The notes under the pieces: model-generated | The model's input: only the letters and a program-made list of their open reading frames with translations | Told to the model about the DNA's origin: nothing | The model's database searches: none | Assembly: GCF_031755915.1 (NCBI RefSeq) | Contig: NC_083379.1 | Coordinates: forward strand, 6,149,501 to 6,213,500 | DNA: 64,000 bases | Direction: 5' to 3' | From: Ziziphus jujuba | Taxonomy: Eukaryota > Streptophyta > Magnoliopsida > Rosales > Rhamnaceae | Part shown: in pieces, positions 22,581-36,009 of the stretch | How positions within the stretch are numbered: position 1 is the first letter of the stretch | How the letters are laid out: every line of letters begins with the position of its first letter | Translations under genes and position numbers: made by a program

Positions 22581-23791
22581 ATGAGTGGGAAAGGAGGAGG
22601 AGGAAGCAATGGCAAGGGCAATAATGGAATATCAGGTATTCCAGCCGCCTCAAGGAAGATGGTTCAGAGCTTGAAGGAGATTGTTCACAACTGCACCGAG
22701 CAGGAGATCTATGCCATGCTCAAAGATTGTAACATGGACCCTAACGAAGCTGTTAATCGTCTCCTCGCTCAAGGTCCTCGCTTTCTCTCTTTTATCTCTC
22801 TATCTCTCTCTCCAGCTAAGTTGTTTTTACTTTTTTTTTTTTTTTTTTTGGGGGGGGTTCTTTTGGTGATTGTTTTGGGAGTTGTCGGAATTTTTTTTTT
22901 TTGGTATCCACTGGGACGAACTGTTGTATTACTGCCCAGAAAGTAGGTTCTTTTTTTTTTTTTTTTTTTTTTTACACATATATTCATATATATATATATA
23001 TTTGGGGGAGGGGGTGTCGAGGGGATTTTCTCAAAAATTGAAGAAATTCGTTGGAATTTATTTGCTTGTATTTCTATTCTTCTTTCTTGTAGATGGTTTA
23101 AATACTTTCTGACAGAAACTTCTGTTCATCCGTATTCAGAATAATATCGCTGTGCTATATTCAGCTCAACTTTTTCCTTTGATTAGTTATTTATTTGTTT
23201 TTGTTGTTGAAAGCAGGGTTCTTTCGTACCTTCGTTGTATTATGCTGCATGGACTTTTGGTATACCTATAAAACTAGATTAGTGGAAACTTATTGGATAT
23301 TTTGCTCACATAGAAAAAAAAAAAAAAAATTACTGAAGAAGCGTCAGAACAACTTATTAGATAAGAGTTCCATTAATCATGCTGTTTTTGTTGCTTCCTA
23401 TGCAGTCCTGATGTATGTTGTGTTGTTTCTTGCTTCGAGATTTTATCACCTGGTAGTTTGTTTTTCCTCTTCAAAGTCAATTCTAATGTAAAGTTTTCAA
23501 CTTGTGTAGATCCTTTTCATGAAGTGAAGAGCAAGCGAGAAAAGAAAAAAGAGGTGCGTGTGTCTAAAAACTGCAAAAAAAACTTATTTAATTTGCATTC
23601 TTTGAAAGTTCAATTTAGTCGATTTTCCTATATCATGTGCTGCCTGCTTTCAAAATTGTTAGATTCTCTTCCTATGCAGTTTTGAAATATTTCATCGTTT
23701 TGCATTTCGCTTGAACACCATCTTTTTAATTACTGTAAGGCACATGTAGTGTGCTTGTTATTTTCGCTTTTATCATGTATTATTATCTTGT

Positions 23792-23822
<31 letters not shown>

Positions 23823-26800
23823 AACCTATTTCTGTCTCATTGCTTCAGAATAAGGATACAACAGATTCCAGGTCTCGTGGTGCTAATAACACTTCCAACC
23901 GTGGCGGTAGGGGTGGTGCGGAACGATATGTTGGACGTGGTGGTACAAACCAGTTCAACTCTACTGGTATGTGGCCCTTGTGATGCATTTTTTGGGCATT
24001 TACATTATTGGTTTAATTTGAAATTATTGTGGGACCTTGAGAAACAAAGTCTTACCTATCAGCTTTTCTTCAGAGCTTGGTGCCTTTCATGGTAAATCTG
24101 CATACAAGAAGGAAAACGGAACACATGCTTATGTAGGAGCTTCATCTTCAGCATCCACCGTGGCTGGAAATAATCCAAGCCGGCGACCTCCATCTTACAG
24201 GTACAAACTGTTTAAGCCGCATGCTTGTGTCCTTAAATTCTTTTGCTTTTTTCCAGTCAAGGTATTGGCACTTAGCAGTTAACTAAATAGTAGCAGAAGA
24301 AAAAGAATATTCAGAAATATTTTACTTATTGCTTCAGTTCGTGTGCTGGTTTTTGCATTTCTAGCCTTAACTGAGTCTTTCATATTTAGTATTTAAGGAA
24401 CTGGATACTGGTAGTCTGGAATGAGCTTTGGAATGTGCTTCCATGAAGCTTTAAAATCTCAAAATCTTTTGTACTACTGTGTAAGAATGTTCCAAAATAT
24501 TCTGCATGAAATTGACCAAGTGGAATAGTCAGTTTCTTTACAGATGTTATCCTCTTTCATCAATTGTGAACATGTTGTTGATGGGATCTTTGTACCTTGT
24601 TTTATTGTGAAAGACGATTACTTCCTGAATCTTGATGGATTGAATTTGGGTAAACACTTATTTGAAGAAAATGTACTGCAGTCTGCAGATTTTAAAATGG
24701 CTGTTAATCATAAACCTTTTCAAGGGTAGATTGTGCTTCCATGTATGACTGTCTAAGCTAACGGGATATATTTAAGTATGGGATGACTAATCATGAATTT
24801 TATTGCTTTCTAGATTCCTATTATTTCTAAGTAACTTCTGGAAAACTTGGGTGTGGAATCGTATATTATTTCCTGATTTATATGGAGGTTATATATTTTG
24901 CTGCTTCAGTGCTATTACTTAGGTGATTATTATGTTGCTTTCATGTTTTTCATGTGACATTTTTTAAAAAATTCTGTCTAATATTGGATGATGCAAACAC
25001 GATATGATATGTTTTTTGGTATTGACCTATTTGTGGTATGCAGTTAATTATTTCTCATTTATTTGCAAAATCTTTTGCAGTGATTCTGTAGCCATAGAAA
25101 ATAAGACGTCTGCGGTAGGTACAGGAGATGGTTTATCATCATCTTCACAGCCTTCTGGATTTCAGTCTGCTTGGTTGGGGGTACCAGGTCAAGTTTCAAT
25201 GGCAGATATTGTTAAAATGGGTAGACCACAAGCAAAGGCTTCTGCCATGCCAAACTCTTCCATCCACAGTGTCAATCATCAAAATGTTCCCACACCTCCT
25301 TCAGGAGCTTTGCATTACAATTTGCATTTAACACAAGATCATGGTTCCAAAGTTTCAGAGATGCATGGTGAGGCAGGGATTGTTTCAAGCCAGGATATTG
25401 CTGCTGATGATGAGTGGCCCTCAATCGAGCAGCCACCAGCTGTTAGTTTGTCCTCTGTTGTAGAGGCACCTGCTGACTCTGTGCTGTATGCAGATTCATC
25501 TAATTTGCCCATGGCTAGATCTAATCAGCACCTATCCCAGTTAGATGATGTTCAGGTGGCAGAAGATGGTCCTGCTGAGACACTTAATCCAAACTATATA
25601 GCACCTGCGTCTGTATCTGGTCGAAATATACAAGAGGATGAATCTGGAGGTGCCCCTGCTTTTGATAACGACTTGTACAAGGACATGACTTCCTACCAAC
25701 AACATGGGCATGCTTTTGAGCATAATGAAGGTGAGCATGATGATACTATAGTGTAGGTAGCACTACTCTAAGCAAAAAAGAAAAGAAGTCCTTATTTTTG
25801 TACTGGATAAAATGTTGATGGGACATTTCCATTTTCCTTTCCTTTTTGGTAAATATTGTTACCCCGGTGTTGAAGATGTTTATTCTTCTTTCATTCATAA
25901 TTTTCAATTCTTATTGTCCTCACTTACATTATCTGTTTCAGCTGAAGAGAGTGCTTCGTCAGTGGCAACAAACTTACAGCAACTTAATTTAGAGAAGGAT
26001 GGTGTGGGAGCACCATGTGAAGAGGACGGCCCTTCTGTAGTAATTCCAAATCACCTACAACTACATACTCCAGAATGCCTGCACCTGAGCTTTGGAAGCT
26101 TTGGATCCGGCTCTAATGCTGCTCTTTCTGGCTCTGGCTCTGGCTCTGGTTCATATACCTCTAGGCCATTGAAAAGTAACTTGGAGGAGGCATCTACGAC
26201 AGTGGATGTCTCTGCAATTGGGCACTCAGACTCAAGGTATTTATGGTGATATTACCTGTTGTTTTGTTTATTGGTTGTTAGGTATTGGTATTTAAAGTAT
26301 GTATTTCTTGCAGAAATCCTGAATATTATGATGATGAGCATCTAAGGAGTACCTCAGATGGAAATTTGATTCATAGACCTGGGCCAGGTGCTGGGGATTA
26401 TGAGTCTTCTCCAGCTTCACAAGCAGAGGTCTTGAAACAGGAAACCCCTGAAGCTGCTCAGGGAAATCAATATTCATTTCCTTCTGCTGCACCTGGATTT
26501 AATTATGAAGGTTCTCAGCAGTTGAATGTTCCCTTTACTCATCCGCAGACAAGCTCACAGATGCAGAATCTTGCTTCTTTCTCCAGTGTAATGGTCAGTT
26601 CTGTTTGCACTTTGCGATGCTGATAGTTTCAAATTAATGACGGAATTATATTCGGGTGCTGATTGACTGGTTAAAATGTTGCATTTGTAAAAACTTGTGT
26701 TTAAGTTTTTGTTATATTTAGATAAGAACCTTTATTTGTGGGTTTCTTATGTTTATCTAGGAGACACTAGTTATTGCGTTTATTTTTCAACATGGAAATA

Positions 26801-29777
26801 TAACTCTCAGATCAGATTTTATTCTTGTGAAGTTTGAAAACTGTATGAAAATTTAGAAAGTAAAAAGGATAACTTTGGACATTAGGAACGCGATAATAGG
26901 ATGTTTGGAACTCTCATACCTCGGGTATCAGGATAGATGAGCTTAAGCGTTGTTCTAATTAATCCTGTAAAAATTTTGGATTCTTAATAATTTTGTTGTG
27001 ATAGTAAACTAGCTAATTTACATGTTACAAGGTGCAGAAAGTTGTGAGCACAAGTAGATAGATGCATGAAATAGAATCAAGTGCAGTTGATGAGAATTTG
27101 TAACTTGATGGTGAGGATTGTAAAGAGAAGCACAGAATACCATAGTTCAAGATTTTAGGGTTGGGGTTATTAAGAGACATGCAGTGAAGCCATGCATTGT
27201 TATTTTTTTGTGTGCTTGCGTCTTTTTCCCTTCTAATATGTCATGATGCAATTTTCATTTTGCATGATTGCTTTCTTATTTTTTTATTTTTGTATAATTT
27301 TTTTTCCAGCTTGTGCTTTGTGTTTGCACCTTGTATTTTCGATTAGTAGTCAGTGATCAGTCTTACAGTGTCAATTCAATTCAATCTCTTCTAAATCTGC
27401 AATTTCTAAATGCAGCAGGCGTATACAAATTCATTGCCAAGCACTTTGTTAACTTCAACTGTTCAGACTCCAAGAGAGGATCTTCCATACTCACCCTTCC
27501 CTGTTACGCAATCAATGCCCACAAAATACAGCAATGTGGCTTCTTCTATCAGTGGGCCCACGATATCCATGCCAGAGGTGCCTCTCTGCTCTAGCTTGTT
27601 AGTTTATTTTTTGTATTTTACTATGCTTCTAGTATATGTTTGATGCTTATGACAATTTACAACGTATTCCCAAAAGATTAGATGACAATGTTTTTTAATA
27701 TTCCATATTAATCAATTAGGAAATGACATGCATGTGAACGGCAAACATTCATCTTGATTAGTATCTAGCTCTAGAAGGAAACCATAAACTTGATAAATGT
27801 CAGTAAAATTATTGCAACTATCTATGTTAGTCATGTATGGAACGTTTACATTTTGCTTTCTTGTTTTGTTCTGATCTTAGTTTGGATGATGGCTTGTGGT
27901 TCAACCATCTTAAATCAATTTTCTATCTTTAGTTTCTCAAGGATCATTTGTTTGTCACTCTTATTGCTTAAATACCTGCACTGCCTCCAGTTCCTCTTAT
28001 TATTATTAGCTCTAAACTTCCCTTGATTTCTTGTCTGATTGCTTTATTTCCTTGAGTATCATGTAGCATGACTATTTGACATTGTTAGAGACCGAGGACA
28101 GATAATGAAAGAAAAAGTTTGACAATGAATATCCTGTTTTCTTTTCAAATATTGACATTAAAAGGGGTCAATTGAGTTAGAATTCAGCCGCTTAACTTCC
28201 CATAGTGGCCCCAGAAATATAGACCCCCAAACTTTTAAGAATGGTAGAACGTCTTCTTATCGATCCTCTCATGTCATTTTCATATTGATGTATCCTTTGT
28301 GCTTGTACTTAGTGGGATATGGATTAAGCAAAAATGAAGTGCCATTTACAAAGTCTTGCTGCTACAACCACCAGAGATGAAATTTGCTCCCTTCTATCTA
28401 TGCTTTGGGGAAAGAAATTATATTGATTTTGATAGTGTCCTAAAGTGATTTGTTCTAGTTCTCGCACGATCATGAAAGATTCTGAATTGAGCATTGGACC
28501 AGTATTTTCAAATTATTTGATAGAGCATCATTTTAGGGATATTATAACATGCAAGTAAAGTATCAGGCATATAACGTTGACATAACTATCTTTGGATCTT
28601 TAGACTTATGGATCCAAATTGCTATTTTTCCATCCATAATATGAGTTTCTTAATTTTAAGAGCAAATAGTTAATTAATAGGACATGGCTCACTAGTGTGA
28701 TGTATTGAGGTTTCTATTTTTCTTGCGATTTTTCAGGGTCTGAGAGCAGGGAGTATTTCTACACCTCAGCCAACCCAACAGACCCTGCCTGGTGCTAACG
28801 TTGCTACAGGACCTGCCCTTCCACAACATCTTGCTGTGCATCCTTATTCTCAACCCACTCTTCCTTTGGGACATTTTTCCAATATGATTGGTTATCCCTT
28901 CATGCCACAGAGCTACACATATTTGCCATCAGCATTCCAGCAAGCGTTTGCTGGTAACAGCACATACCATCAGTCTCTGGCTGCAGTGCTTCCACAGTAT
29001 AAAAATAGTGTTTCTGTCAGCAGCTTGCCTCAGTCTGCTGCTGCTGCAGCTGTTGCCTCCGGATATGGGTTTGGAAGCTCAACAAGTATTCCTGGAGGAA
29101 ACTTTCCTTTGAATCCTCCCACAGCACCTACAGGCACTACTATAGGCTATGACGATGTATTAAGTTCACAGTACAAGGATGCTAACCATTTGATTTCACT
29201 TCAGCAGGTAACTTTCGGCTGGCTTTCAAAACCTTATGAAATTTTGTTCTTAAGTTGTTTTTTCTTTTAGATTTTCTTTTAATTCTTTTTGGCTTTTAAA
29301 AAACCTTATGTGAAAGATTGAAGTTTTTTTAGCTATATATTATGCTTCGATCTATTAAAGCAGAAAATAAGTTCCTATGCTTGGATATACAGATTATCTT
29401 AAAATTTTTATCTTCTTTTACCCCTGTGCTTTTGTTCTTCCATTGAAACTTAATTGCTCTTTTCCCCTTTGCCATTCCAGAATGAGAACTCAGCCATGTG
29501 GGTTCATGGTCCGGGCTCCCGGGCAATGTCTGCTGTCCCGGCTAGCACATACTATGGTTTCCAGGGGCAAAATCAGCAACATGGTGGATTCCGACAAGGC
29601 CAGCAGCCTTCGCAGCAATTTGGGGCCCTCGGTTATCCGAATTTCTACCACTCACAGGCAGGGATATCTCTGGAACATCAGCAACAAAATCCAAGGGATG
29701 CATCCCATGCATCCCTTGGTGGCTCACAAGGCCAACCCTCTAAGCAGTCCCAACAGATATGGCAAAACAGTTACTAA
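22581..29777 (+). CDS. GBF-interacting protein 1-like (GIP1 N-terminal domain, DUF1296)
   Basis: Plant protein with a UBA-like N-terminal domain; the founding member helps G-box factors bind DNA and acts as a chaperone. Ten exons: 22581-22773, 23510-23553, 23849-23966, 24074-24200, 25081-25730, 25942-26236, 26314-26593, 27416-27577, 28737-29207 and 29481-29777, in phase, 878 residues. The domain (about 15-80) has GIPAASRKMVQSLKEIV, QEIYAMLKDCNMDPNEAVNR and DPFHEVKSKREKKKE. A Gly/Arg-rich stretch follows (NRGGRGGAERYVGRGG). The rest is Ser-, Gln- and Pro-rich, with GQVSMADIVKMGRPQ, DDEWPSIEQPP and a C-terminus rich in Gln that ends QQIWQNSY. Exon 8 has a double acceptor (CAGCAG at 27413-27418). 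A partner in G-box regulation is family knowledge, not visible here. Confidence 0.93.
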
Positions 29778-30239
29778 TCACGGACACCTCCTGATTTTTC
29801 GGGGTCCTGTAGTGAGCTTAGAAGTGGCCAATCGGAGGCTTATGTGCGGTCATAATAATTAATGTAACATTATTTGGTCTGAAGAGACCATGACTGGCTG
29901 CTGCCCTGTGCCACGAGGTTGTATTCTACATATTTATTTTCTGCTTCTGTTTAACGTAGGAACATGTGTGCTAATTTGGGCTAGTTGAGTCACGTTCTTT
30001 TTTCTTTTTTCGTTTTTCTTTTTTTTTAACCCTTTGTTTCTAATGTTCTCTCTTCTTGCTTTATTGTTTTATGGTAAATGAGTTGGTTTTATTCGGATAG
30101 TTATTACCAGTTAGAATCAACCAACATTTTACTCCCTTTTTTGTGTACTTCTTAACCAATAGATAAGGAGCCCATTTTATATGCATATTGGCAATTTTCT
30201 GGTTTTCATGTTCGGTTCCATGAAAATGTAATGTTCCGT
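29778..30239 (+). other. 3' untranslated and downstream region of the GIP1-like gene
   Basis: Sequence after the stop codon with T-rich runs. No separate gene is seen. Confidence 0.45.
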
Positions 30240-30639
30240 TTACACGTCGACCTGAAAGAGAATTGACTGATAAAGGCTAAAATTCTTGTCTTCGATGACA
30301 TTACATAATTTATTTAAAAAGTAAAAATAAATTACATCAAACTTTTTCTGTCGAATTGTCTTATTTACAAATCTCTGGTTGTGACTGGTTAGCATTGGAT
30401 TGGATTCGTTATTGGGCTTAGCTCTTTTCCTCTCTACCTCACAGAAATACCTTGAAGAGAACCATTTGGAGTATTCAACATTTGCTGTGCCCTGGTAAAA
30501 AGGAAAAGTTCTTTTTTTGCTTAAAAAAAAAAAAAAAAAAAGTTCTTGAATATAACTTTGAGTATACAACAAAATATTAATCGTTGGAAACAAAACAATA
30601 TTATTCGAAAACTGCAAGTCTAACCGTTGACTTGATTAC

Positions 30640-31010
30640 CTTCTCCAACTCCTTGGCTTTCTTCTGCTTCTTGGAATTTAACTTCAACTATTTCTATAAA
30701 ACTTCTGACTTTGCGTGAGATTACCTTGGATCATCGTCGTTACTTTCTTTCATTCGTCTGTATCCATCACATTTTCTTGGAGGTTTCTTTCGGTTTCCTT
30801 CTCTGTATCATTTACAGTGCCAGATGCATGAGAGATTAATCAATAAACTTGTTGGCATGTTGTTGATCTCTCTGGAGTTGTTCGGATATATGCAGCTCGA
30901 ATAGCCTGGATTTGATCGTCCATTGCCGTGATGTTATTTTGGAGGTTTGAAATTCTAGTTCGAAGATCAATGCCGTTGTTGGTTCACGAAGAATTAACGG
31001 TCAAACATGT
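30640..31010 (-). pseudogene. Decayed copy of the coiled-coil orphan gene at 32184-33140
   Basis: Read on the minus strand, it gives GIDLRTRISNLQNNITAMDD where the intact gene gives VVDLRTRVSDLQTYISAIDE. It then gives ERNLQENV (intact EGNLQENI) and, near 30680, FIEIVEVKFQE (intact LIEIVEAKFKE). Stops and shifts break it. The start ATG region is lost. The shared promoter block still lies just upstream at 31011-31062. Confidence 0.8.
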
Positions 31011-31062
31011 GGGGTTTTATAAGGAGTGGTAGGGTAGGTAGTTAATTCTGTTATTTATGGCC
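31011..31062 (-). promoter_or_regulatory. Shared promoter block, copy 1 (pseudogene)
   Basis: On the plus strand, TTTATAAGGAG is followed by GGTAGTTAATTCTGTTATTT and ATGG. On the coding (minus) strand this is a conserved block followed by a TTATAAA TATA box. The same layout occurs at 33325-33347, 43217-43278 and 51072-51116. Confidence 0.6.
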
Positions 31063-32183
31063 AACATTATTATACATTATGTTATTATTTTACGATCGAA
31101 TTATGGACTGTTTGATTGGAGAGTTATGAGAGTCTCAAAACAATTTTTTTCTTTTTTAGTATTTATTTTTGTTGGGGTAGGATTTTTGTACCCTATATTA
31201 TTGAACGTATAAAGGTCGCAAAAGCAACTGTCAATTTGTGAAACCATTTTCACGCATGTTTTTCTTTTTCTCTTTTTTTTTTTCTTTAAAAAAAAAAAAA
31301 CAATTTATGCTTTCATATACAATAAAATAAATTAACAAATATGTATTATTCTTAAGAAATATATTATTACAGTATGACAATATTTTGAGTGTTCGGACCA
31401 AGTGGTGACACTGACAGCGCAATATCCACCAATTCTTATTTGCAAATTGGCAGTGAAATTTTTATAGGGTCACTGAAAGGGACAAGACCCACATGACCAC
31501 GTCATCAAAAAGTAAAAGTTTGACCCATTGTTTTTTCACTCCCACTCTAAAATGTCCTTAGTTATTAAACTTAGATTTATGTTCTTTCTTCATGAAGGAA
31601 ATATTAATTGGTCCAAACTAACCTAAGAGCCAAGACTGCCGTTTCCCATTTTGTTGAACGGCTTGTTCAGGATGAAGGAAAGACTAAAGAAGATGGTAAT
31701 TTACCCATAATTTACCCATGACCAAAAATGACACAAGCAAATTGTCAATTAACAGTACGTAATTATGTAGTTTAAAGTGAAAAAAAAAAATTTGCAAATT
31801 ATTGGAGAAACATATTTATACCATTATAAAATGTCAAAAGGGGTCTACATAGGATACAAAAATTGCAATAAAATGGTTAAAAATGAATGACGAAAAGTCC
31901 TTATTTTCGATTGTGTAAACTACATTATGTTAGAACTTATTCGGATTTAACAGCTTCCCCATAACCAAAAAAGAAAAAAAGAAAAAAAGAAAAAAAAAAA
32001 GGAAATTGACTGAAAATTGAGGCCAACAATAAAGATATTAATTTCTCAGTGAAACAAACAAAAACACAATCAAATCAAATGCTTTGGTCCAAGAATTAAT
32101 CACGAGCAAAAAAAACTTACAAATCTAGCTAATGAAGCCAAATTCAGCTGGCATGCTTTTGTTCCTGTTCCATCATCAATATT
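31063..32183. other. Intergenic, AT-rich
   Basis: Poly-T and poly-A runs; about 31960-32000 is a run of 'aaaaaag' units. No coding region recognised. The right end is the 3' flank of the next minus-strand gene. Confidence 0.4.
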
Positions 32184-33140
32184 TCAACACAATTTTCTTT
32201 TCTTATTCGGATTGGAATCGTCCTCCAAAGGCTTCCACAACTCGAATACTTGCATTTCAATCTTCTTCCCAAATGCTTTGACTTGAGCTTCCTCATTCTT
32301 TATGAAATAAGGGAAAAATTCATCTCTCATCTCCACGAACTTCTTGTCAATCTCGTCCAGTCCTTGTTTAAATTCTCCGAGCCTTGTTTCCAAATTCGAA
32401 ACCATTTCCCTCGCCACAATCATCCATTCAGCTGGGCATCTAAACCTCCAAAGAGATTCCAAATGAAGAATCCGATACAGAATTTTCTGAATCAGCCCCT
32501 TTGTCTCTCTTTCTTTCACGCACGCTGCGTACGGCACGTAGCTATCGGGTTCCGGCGATTTTTTCCCCAGCCTTAATTCCTCGGCTTTCTTCTCCTTGAA
32601 CTTGGCTTCCACTATTTCGATCAACGTGCTAATTTTGCTTGAGATCTCCATGGAAGATTTGTTATCCGAAACCAGAGATTTGAACCTTTTGTACTCTGCT
32701 TCGAGCTCTTTCCTCTCCAACATGAAAAGCAAGAACTCGACGACGACGTATGAGAATTGAGTCCCTACCTCGATTAAGAAATCCTCCACTTCCTTCGATT
32801 CAGCAGCGTCTTTCTCTTTCAGTAAATCCCTCATTAAGCCAATATTTTCTTGGAGGTTTCCTTCGCTTTCGTCGCTCCCAATCAATCCTTCGTCTTCCTC
32901 GTTTAGAATCTTGAACCCGAATTCTTCAAGATTGTCATTCGCATCGCCGAGTTGAGAGATTAATTCGCTCAGCAAATCGTTGAACCCCCTCTTGACGAGT
33001 TTTTGATCTCTCTGGAGCTGTTCGGTTGTTTCCCGTACGATTTGGGTTTGTTCGTCAATGGCGGAGATGTAAGTTTGGAGGTCTGAAACTCTGGTCCGAA
33101 GATCAACGACGTCGTCTGGGTCGTCATCTTTGTTCGCCAT
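32184..33140 (-). CDS. Orphan coiled-coil protein, single exon, 318 residues
   Basis: I do not recognise a family. The ATG at 33140 is chosen because the longer open frame to 33215 begins with TTG and has no upstream ATG. The protein starts MANKDDDPDDVVDLRTRVSD and is rich in Glu, Lys and Leu, with heptad-like stretches near 10-60, 110-185 and 255-305, so coiled coils are likely. A more structured middle holds SYVPYAACVKERETKG and WRFRCPAEWMIVAREM. It ends NPNKKRKLC, a possible nuclear signal. No transmembrane segment or secretion signal is evident. Upstream are TC-rich leader repeats and a TATA-type promoter shared with two other orphan genes in the window. A decayed copy lies at 30640-31010 in the same orientation. 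Confidence 0.75.
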   Translation of the reverse strand: MANKDDDPDDVVDLRTRVSDLQTYISAIDEQTQIVRETTEQLQRDQKLVKRGFNDLLSELISQLGDANDNLEEFGFKILNEEDEGLIGSDESEGNLQENIGLMRDLLKEKDAAESKEVEDFLIEVGTQFSYVVVEFLLFMLERKELEAEYKRFKSLVSDNKSSMEISSKISTLIEIVEAKFKEKKAEELRLGKKSPEPDSYVPYAACVKERETKGLIQKILYRILHLESLWRFRCPAEWMIVAREMVSNLETRLGEFKQGLDEIDKKFVEMRDEFFPYFIKNEEAQVKAFGKKIEMQVFELWKPLEDDSNPNKKRKLC

Positions 33141-33230
33141 TGCTTTGCTGTCGTTTCTTAATTTCTGTGTGTGTGTTTGTGTGTTTGAGCTTCTTAAAAA
33201 GCAATCAGGAAGCAAAGAAAGTATATGAGC

Positions 33231-33283
<53 letters not shown>

Positions 33284-33397
33284 CTAGACTGAGAAAACGA
33301 GTAACGGACTCTCTCTCGGGGAATTTATAAGGAGGTTAATTCTGTTGGTAACGGTTGGGATTGGTTACGTATTGCGGGTTGGAGAGCTTTTACATAT

Positions 33398-33454
<57 letters not shown>

Positions 33455-33470
33455 GCCTCCGATAATTATA
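33141..33470 (-). promoter_or_regulatory. Leader and promoter of the 33140 orphan gene; shared block, copy 2
   Basis: A GA run at about 33233-33280 (TC on the coding strand) lies in the leader. TAACGGACTC at 33301-33310 recurs near the 42985 gene. TTTATAAGGAGG followed by TTAATTCTGTT at 33327-33347 matches the shared promoter block. A second GA run at about 33403-33451 lies further upstream. Confidence 0.6.
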
Positions 33471-34820
33471 TATACGCTCAAACCTCCAAATCAAGCGATT
33501 AAGTTCCAATTATTTTTATTTTTTTAAAAAAAATTTGCATTACAAATTCATGTCTATTATCTGAAAATTAATTTTAAAGAATAGGTTAATATAAGTTTTC
33601 ATAATTCCTATCTATGAAGTAAAGTACTTGTTTCGGTACTTCAAATTAATTTAAATAATAAAAAGTTAGATTTTCCATTGTCAAGACAAAAGATATATAT
33701 TTTTTGTCCTGTAACAACGGACTTTATTAGAGCCTGAAACCTTTATAACCAGTCTAAAAATAAAAATGAAAATAATATAGGAATTTTGAAAAATGATATA
33801 TTATGCAAAAATGATATATTATGCAAGTCAAGTTCGACTCGCATGGTGGAGCTTTGTTAACATTTTTTACTGTTAATTTTGAACCCACATGAAGTTCCTA
33901 ACAATGGCAACTAGCAAAAGATAGGGAAAAGTTTTCTTTAGAAAACTAAATAAATTGATATTTATTGTATTTACCAAAATTTTTAATCTATTCAAGTAGA
34001 GTAGAATAATTTATGAACTTTATTAAAAATAACAAATTTACAAATTAAGGTTGGAACCCACGGATATTTAATTATCCTTTATCAAATATAATTATATTTA
34101 TAAAAATTAAATATATATATATATATATATATATGATAAGTACTGAGCATCTTAATATTATTTAACTAGAATCTTTTTTTTTTCCCCTGAAATATTTAAC
34201 TATAATCTCCATGGAATAATTAGGCCACATTTCGTACTATAAAATTAAATATTTTGTTTTCAATAAAGACCCATTTATATATTTATTTTGTGGCTAACTG
34301 GATCAAGGCTCTGTGACTTCTATTGTGGGGATGTGGTTGGATCAGGACAAGGAACTATACTTGGACCCAACTTCAAAGCCCAATAAATTCATAAATTAGC
34401 AATTAATTAATTTTTTAATTAAAAAATAGCAATAGAATAGATAATAATAAAGATAAATATAAAGTAATCAATTTTTTTAACTAAAATTTTGATATTCATG
34501 ATTTGGTAACTTTTAAATGGTTTATCTATCAATATATACAAGACAATATCAATTTAACACTATTAAAAAACTGCTACATAATTGATTACCAAAATTTTGG
34601 TAACAAAATTTGATACCTCTCAATAATAAATCCTATCAAACTATCATACATGAAATATGAATCCAGTTGAAAATAAATGACAAACCAACTTAAAAATTAG
34701 TATGTGAATATTCCTCAAAGAAATAGCAAAAAGAAAAAAATGTTTCAGAGGAAAAGAAGTAATCGAAGTTAGAGTATTAGCTCTCTAAGTAACCGAATTA
34801 CAGACTAAAAGAAACAGGGT
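33471..34820. other. Intergenic, AT-rich
   Basis: Low-complexity AT-rich DNA with a TA tract at about 34112-34134 and short direct repeats ('aaatgatatattatgca' twice near 33792-33825). No gene is supported. Confidence 0.4.
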
Positions 34821-34910
34821 AACCGAATTTGAGGCCTTTGAAAACCCATAAACCCCAATCTTTTTCTTCTTTGTCACCACCTTGCATTTCTCTGCGTAAC
34901 AAAACCCCTA

Positions 34911-35060
34911 CACAAACCCAACCCATTTTTCGTCTTCTTCTTCAACACCATCTCTCACTTCTCTTCCTAATAGAATTCCCACATAAACCCAACCCATTTT
35001 ACTTCTTCTTCTTCAACACCATCTCTCACTTCTCTGTTTAATAGAATTGCCACATATACC
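34911..35060 (+). repeat. Tandem repeat of about 70 bp before the small orphan locus
   Basis: Two full units and a partial third begin at about 34911, 34980 and 35051. Each has 'aaacccaacccattt', 'cttcttcttcaacaccatc' and 'tctcacttctct'. The unit is pyrimidine-rich and probably lies in a leader of the plus-strand locus at 35152. Confidence 0.75.
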
Positions 35061-35151
35061 CAATTAACCCAGAAAACGAGAGTTGCTTTTTTGCTTTCGA
35101 AGAAACCACCATCTCTTTTCAATTTTCCTGGCACTATACCAAGAAATTACG

Positions 35152-35920
35152 ATGAGCTCGACCATGAAAATCGGTCCGGAAACGTATTTGAAGCTATTGG
35201 AGGGTCAGGTAAAACAACTTGACCGCCTCTTGATTAGTAGAAGACTCAATTTTGAGTTTATGATGAATGCAGTGAAAGATGGGCAAGCCAAGATTAAAGG
35301 AGATGCTAAGGTTGTAGAAAAGCTTCTCTCAGAGTTGTAGCTCGTGGTCCCGAATACGGTATGTACTTTCCCAAGACCGTCTACTAGCTCAATGGCTACA
35401 ATATCGGAATCAATAATCGAATACACTTTATCCCCCTTCAAGATTTCGTATAAGCCTTTCTTTCTTTATACTTTCTTTATGTTGGAAAGAAAAGAGCTCC
35501 AAGGTTAACATGAAAGACTTCGATCGTTTTTGGAGAATTTGTGAATTTTTTACTTTTTCTGTCAATCCAATATCACATATGCTTTTATTACATTGTTTGG
35601 GATTGTGATTACTATCGTGCGGGATAATGTTTTTTGTGCTCAAATAATTAGTGCTAAGAGCTACTAGTGCTTATAGTAAAAGTGTTATTGCTCTTGCCTC
35701 GTTGTCTCAAATCATGGGTAATGACTTATTGCTAAAGGTGAATGAATTTGAATATATCTTCACAGAAAAAATTAATTATTGTCGCAAGATTTTGGAAGAA
35801 GTAAAGAATTATGGCCAAGGTCGGATGATGCGAAGCCTCTTCTTATATAATGTGCAAGATGAGAATGCAATGGCATATGAGTTCTGTGTGGCAGTACAAC
35901 CACTTTTCCTTATCAATTAA
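35152..35920 (+). pseudogene. Small orphan locus A (two short open frames)
   Basis: I recognise no family. An ATG at 35152 opens 62 codons (MSSTMKIGPETYLKLLEGQV, then a KQLDRLLISRR stretch) ending at 35340. A second open frame reaches 35920, with LEEVKNYGQGRMM and NVQDENAMAYEF. Splicing the two with the donors I can see gives the wrong phase, so it is either two small proteins, an intron I cannot place, or a broken gene. A related pair of frames lies at 37552-38336, which suggests that both descend from one coding gene. Confidence 0.35.
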
Positions 35921-36009
35921 GCCATTTTTTTTTTTTACTAAGGCAGTGGGATGACAGCAAAGTATCAAGCCATAATTACAGCTTGCAATAGCTAAAATAC
36001 AACTTCAAT

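Noticed and set aside
22226..22653. Ser/Leu-rich minus-strand frames
   Set aside because: They are created by GA repeats in the leader of the plus-strand GIP1-like gene.
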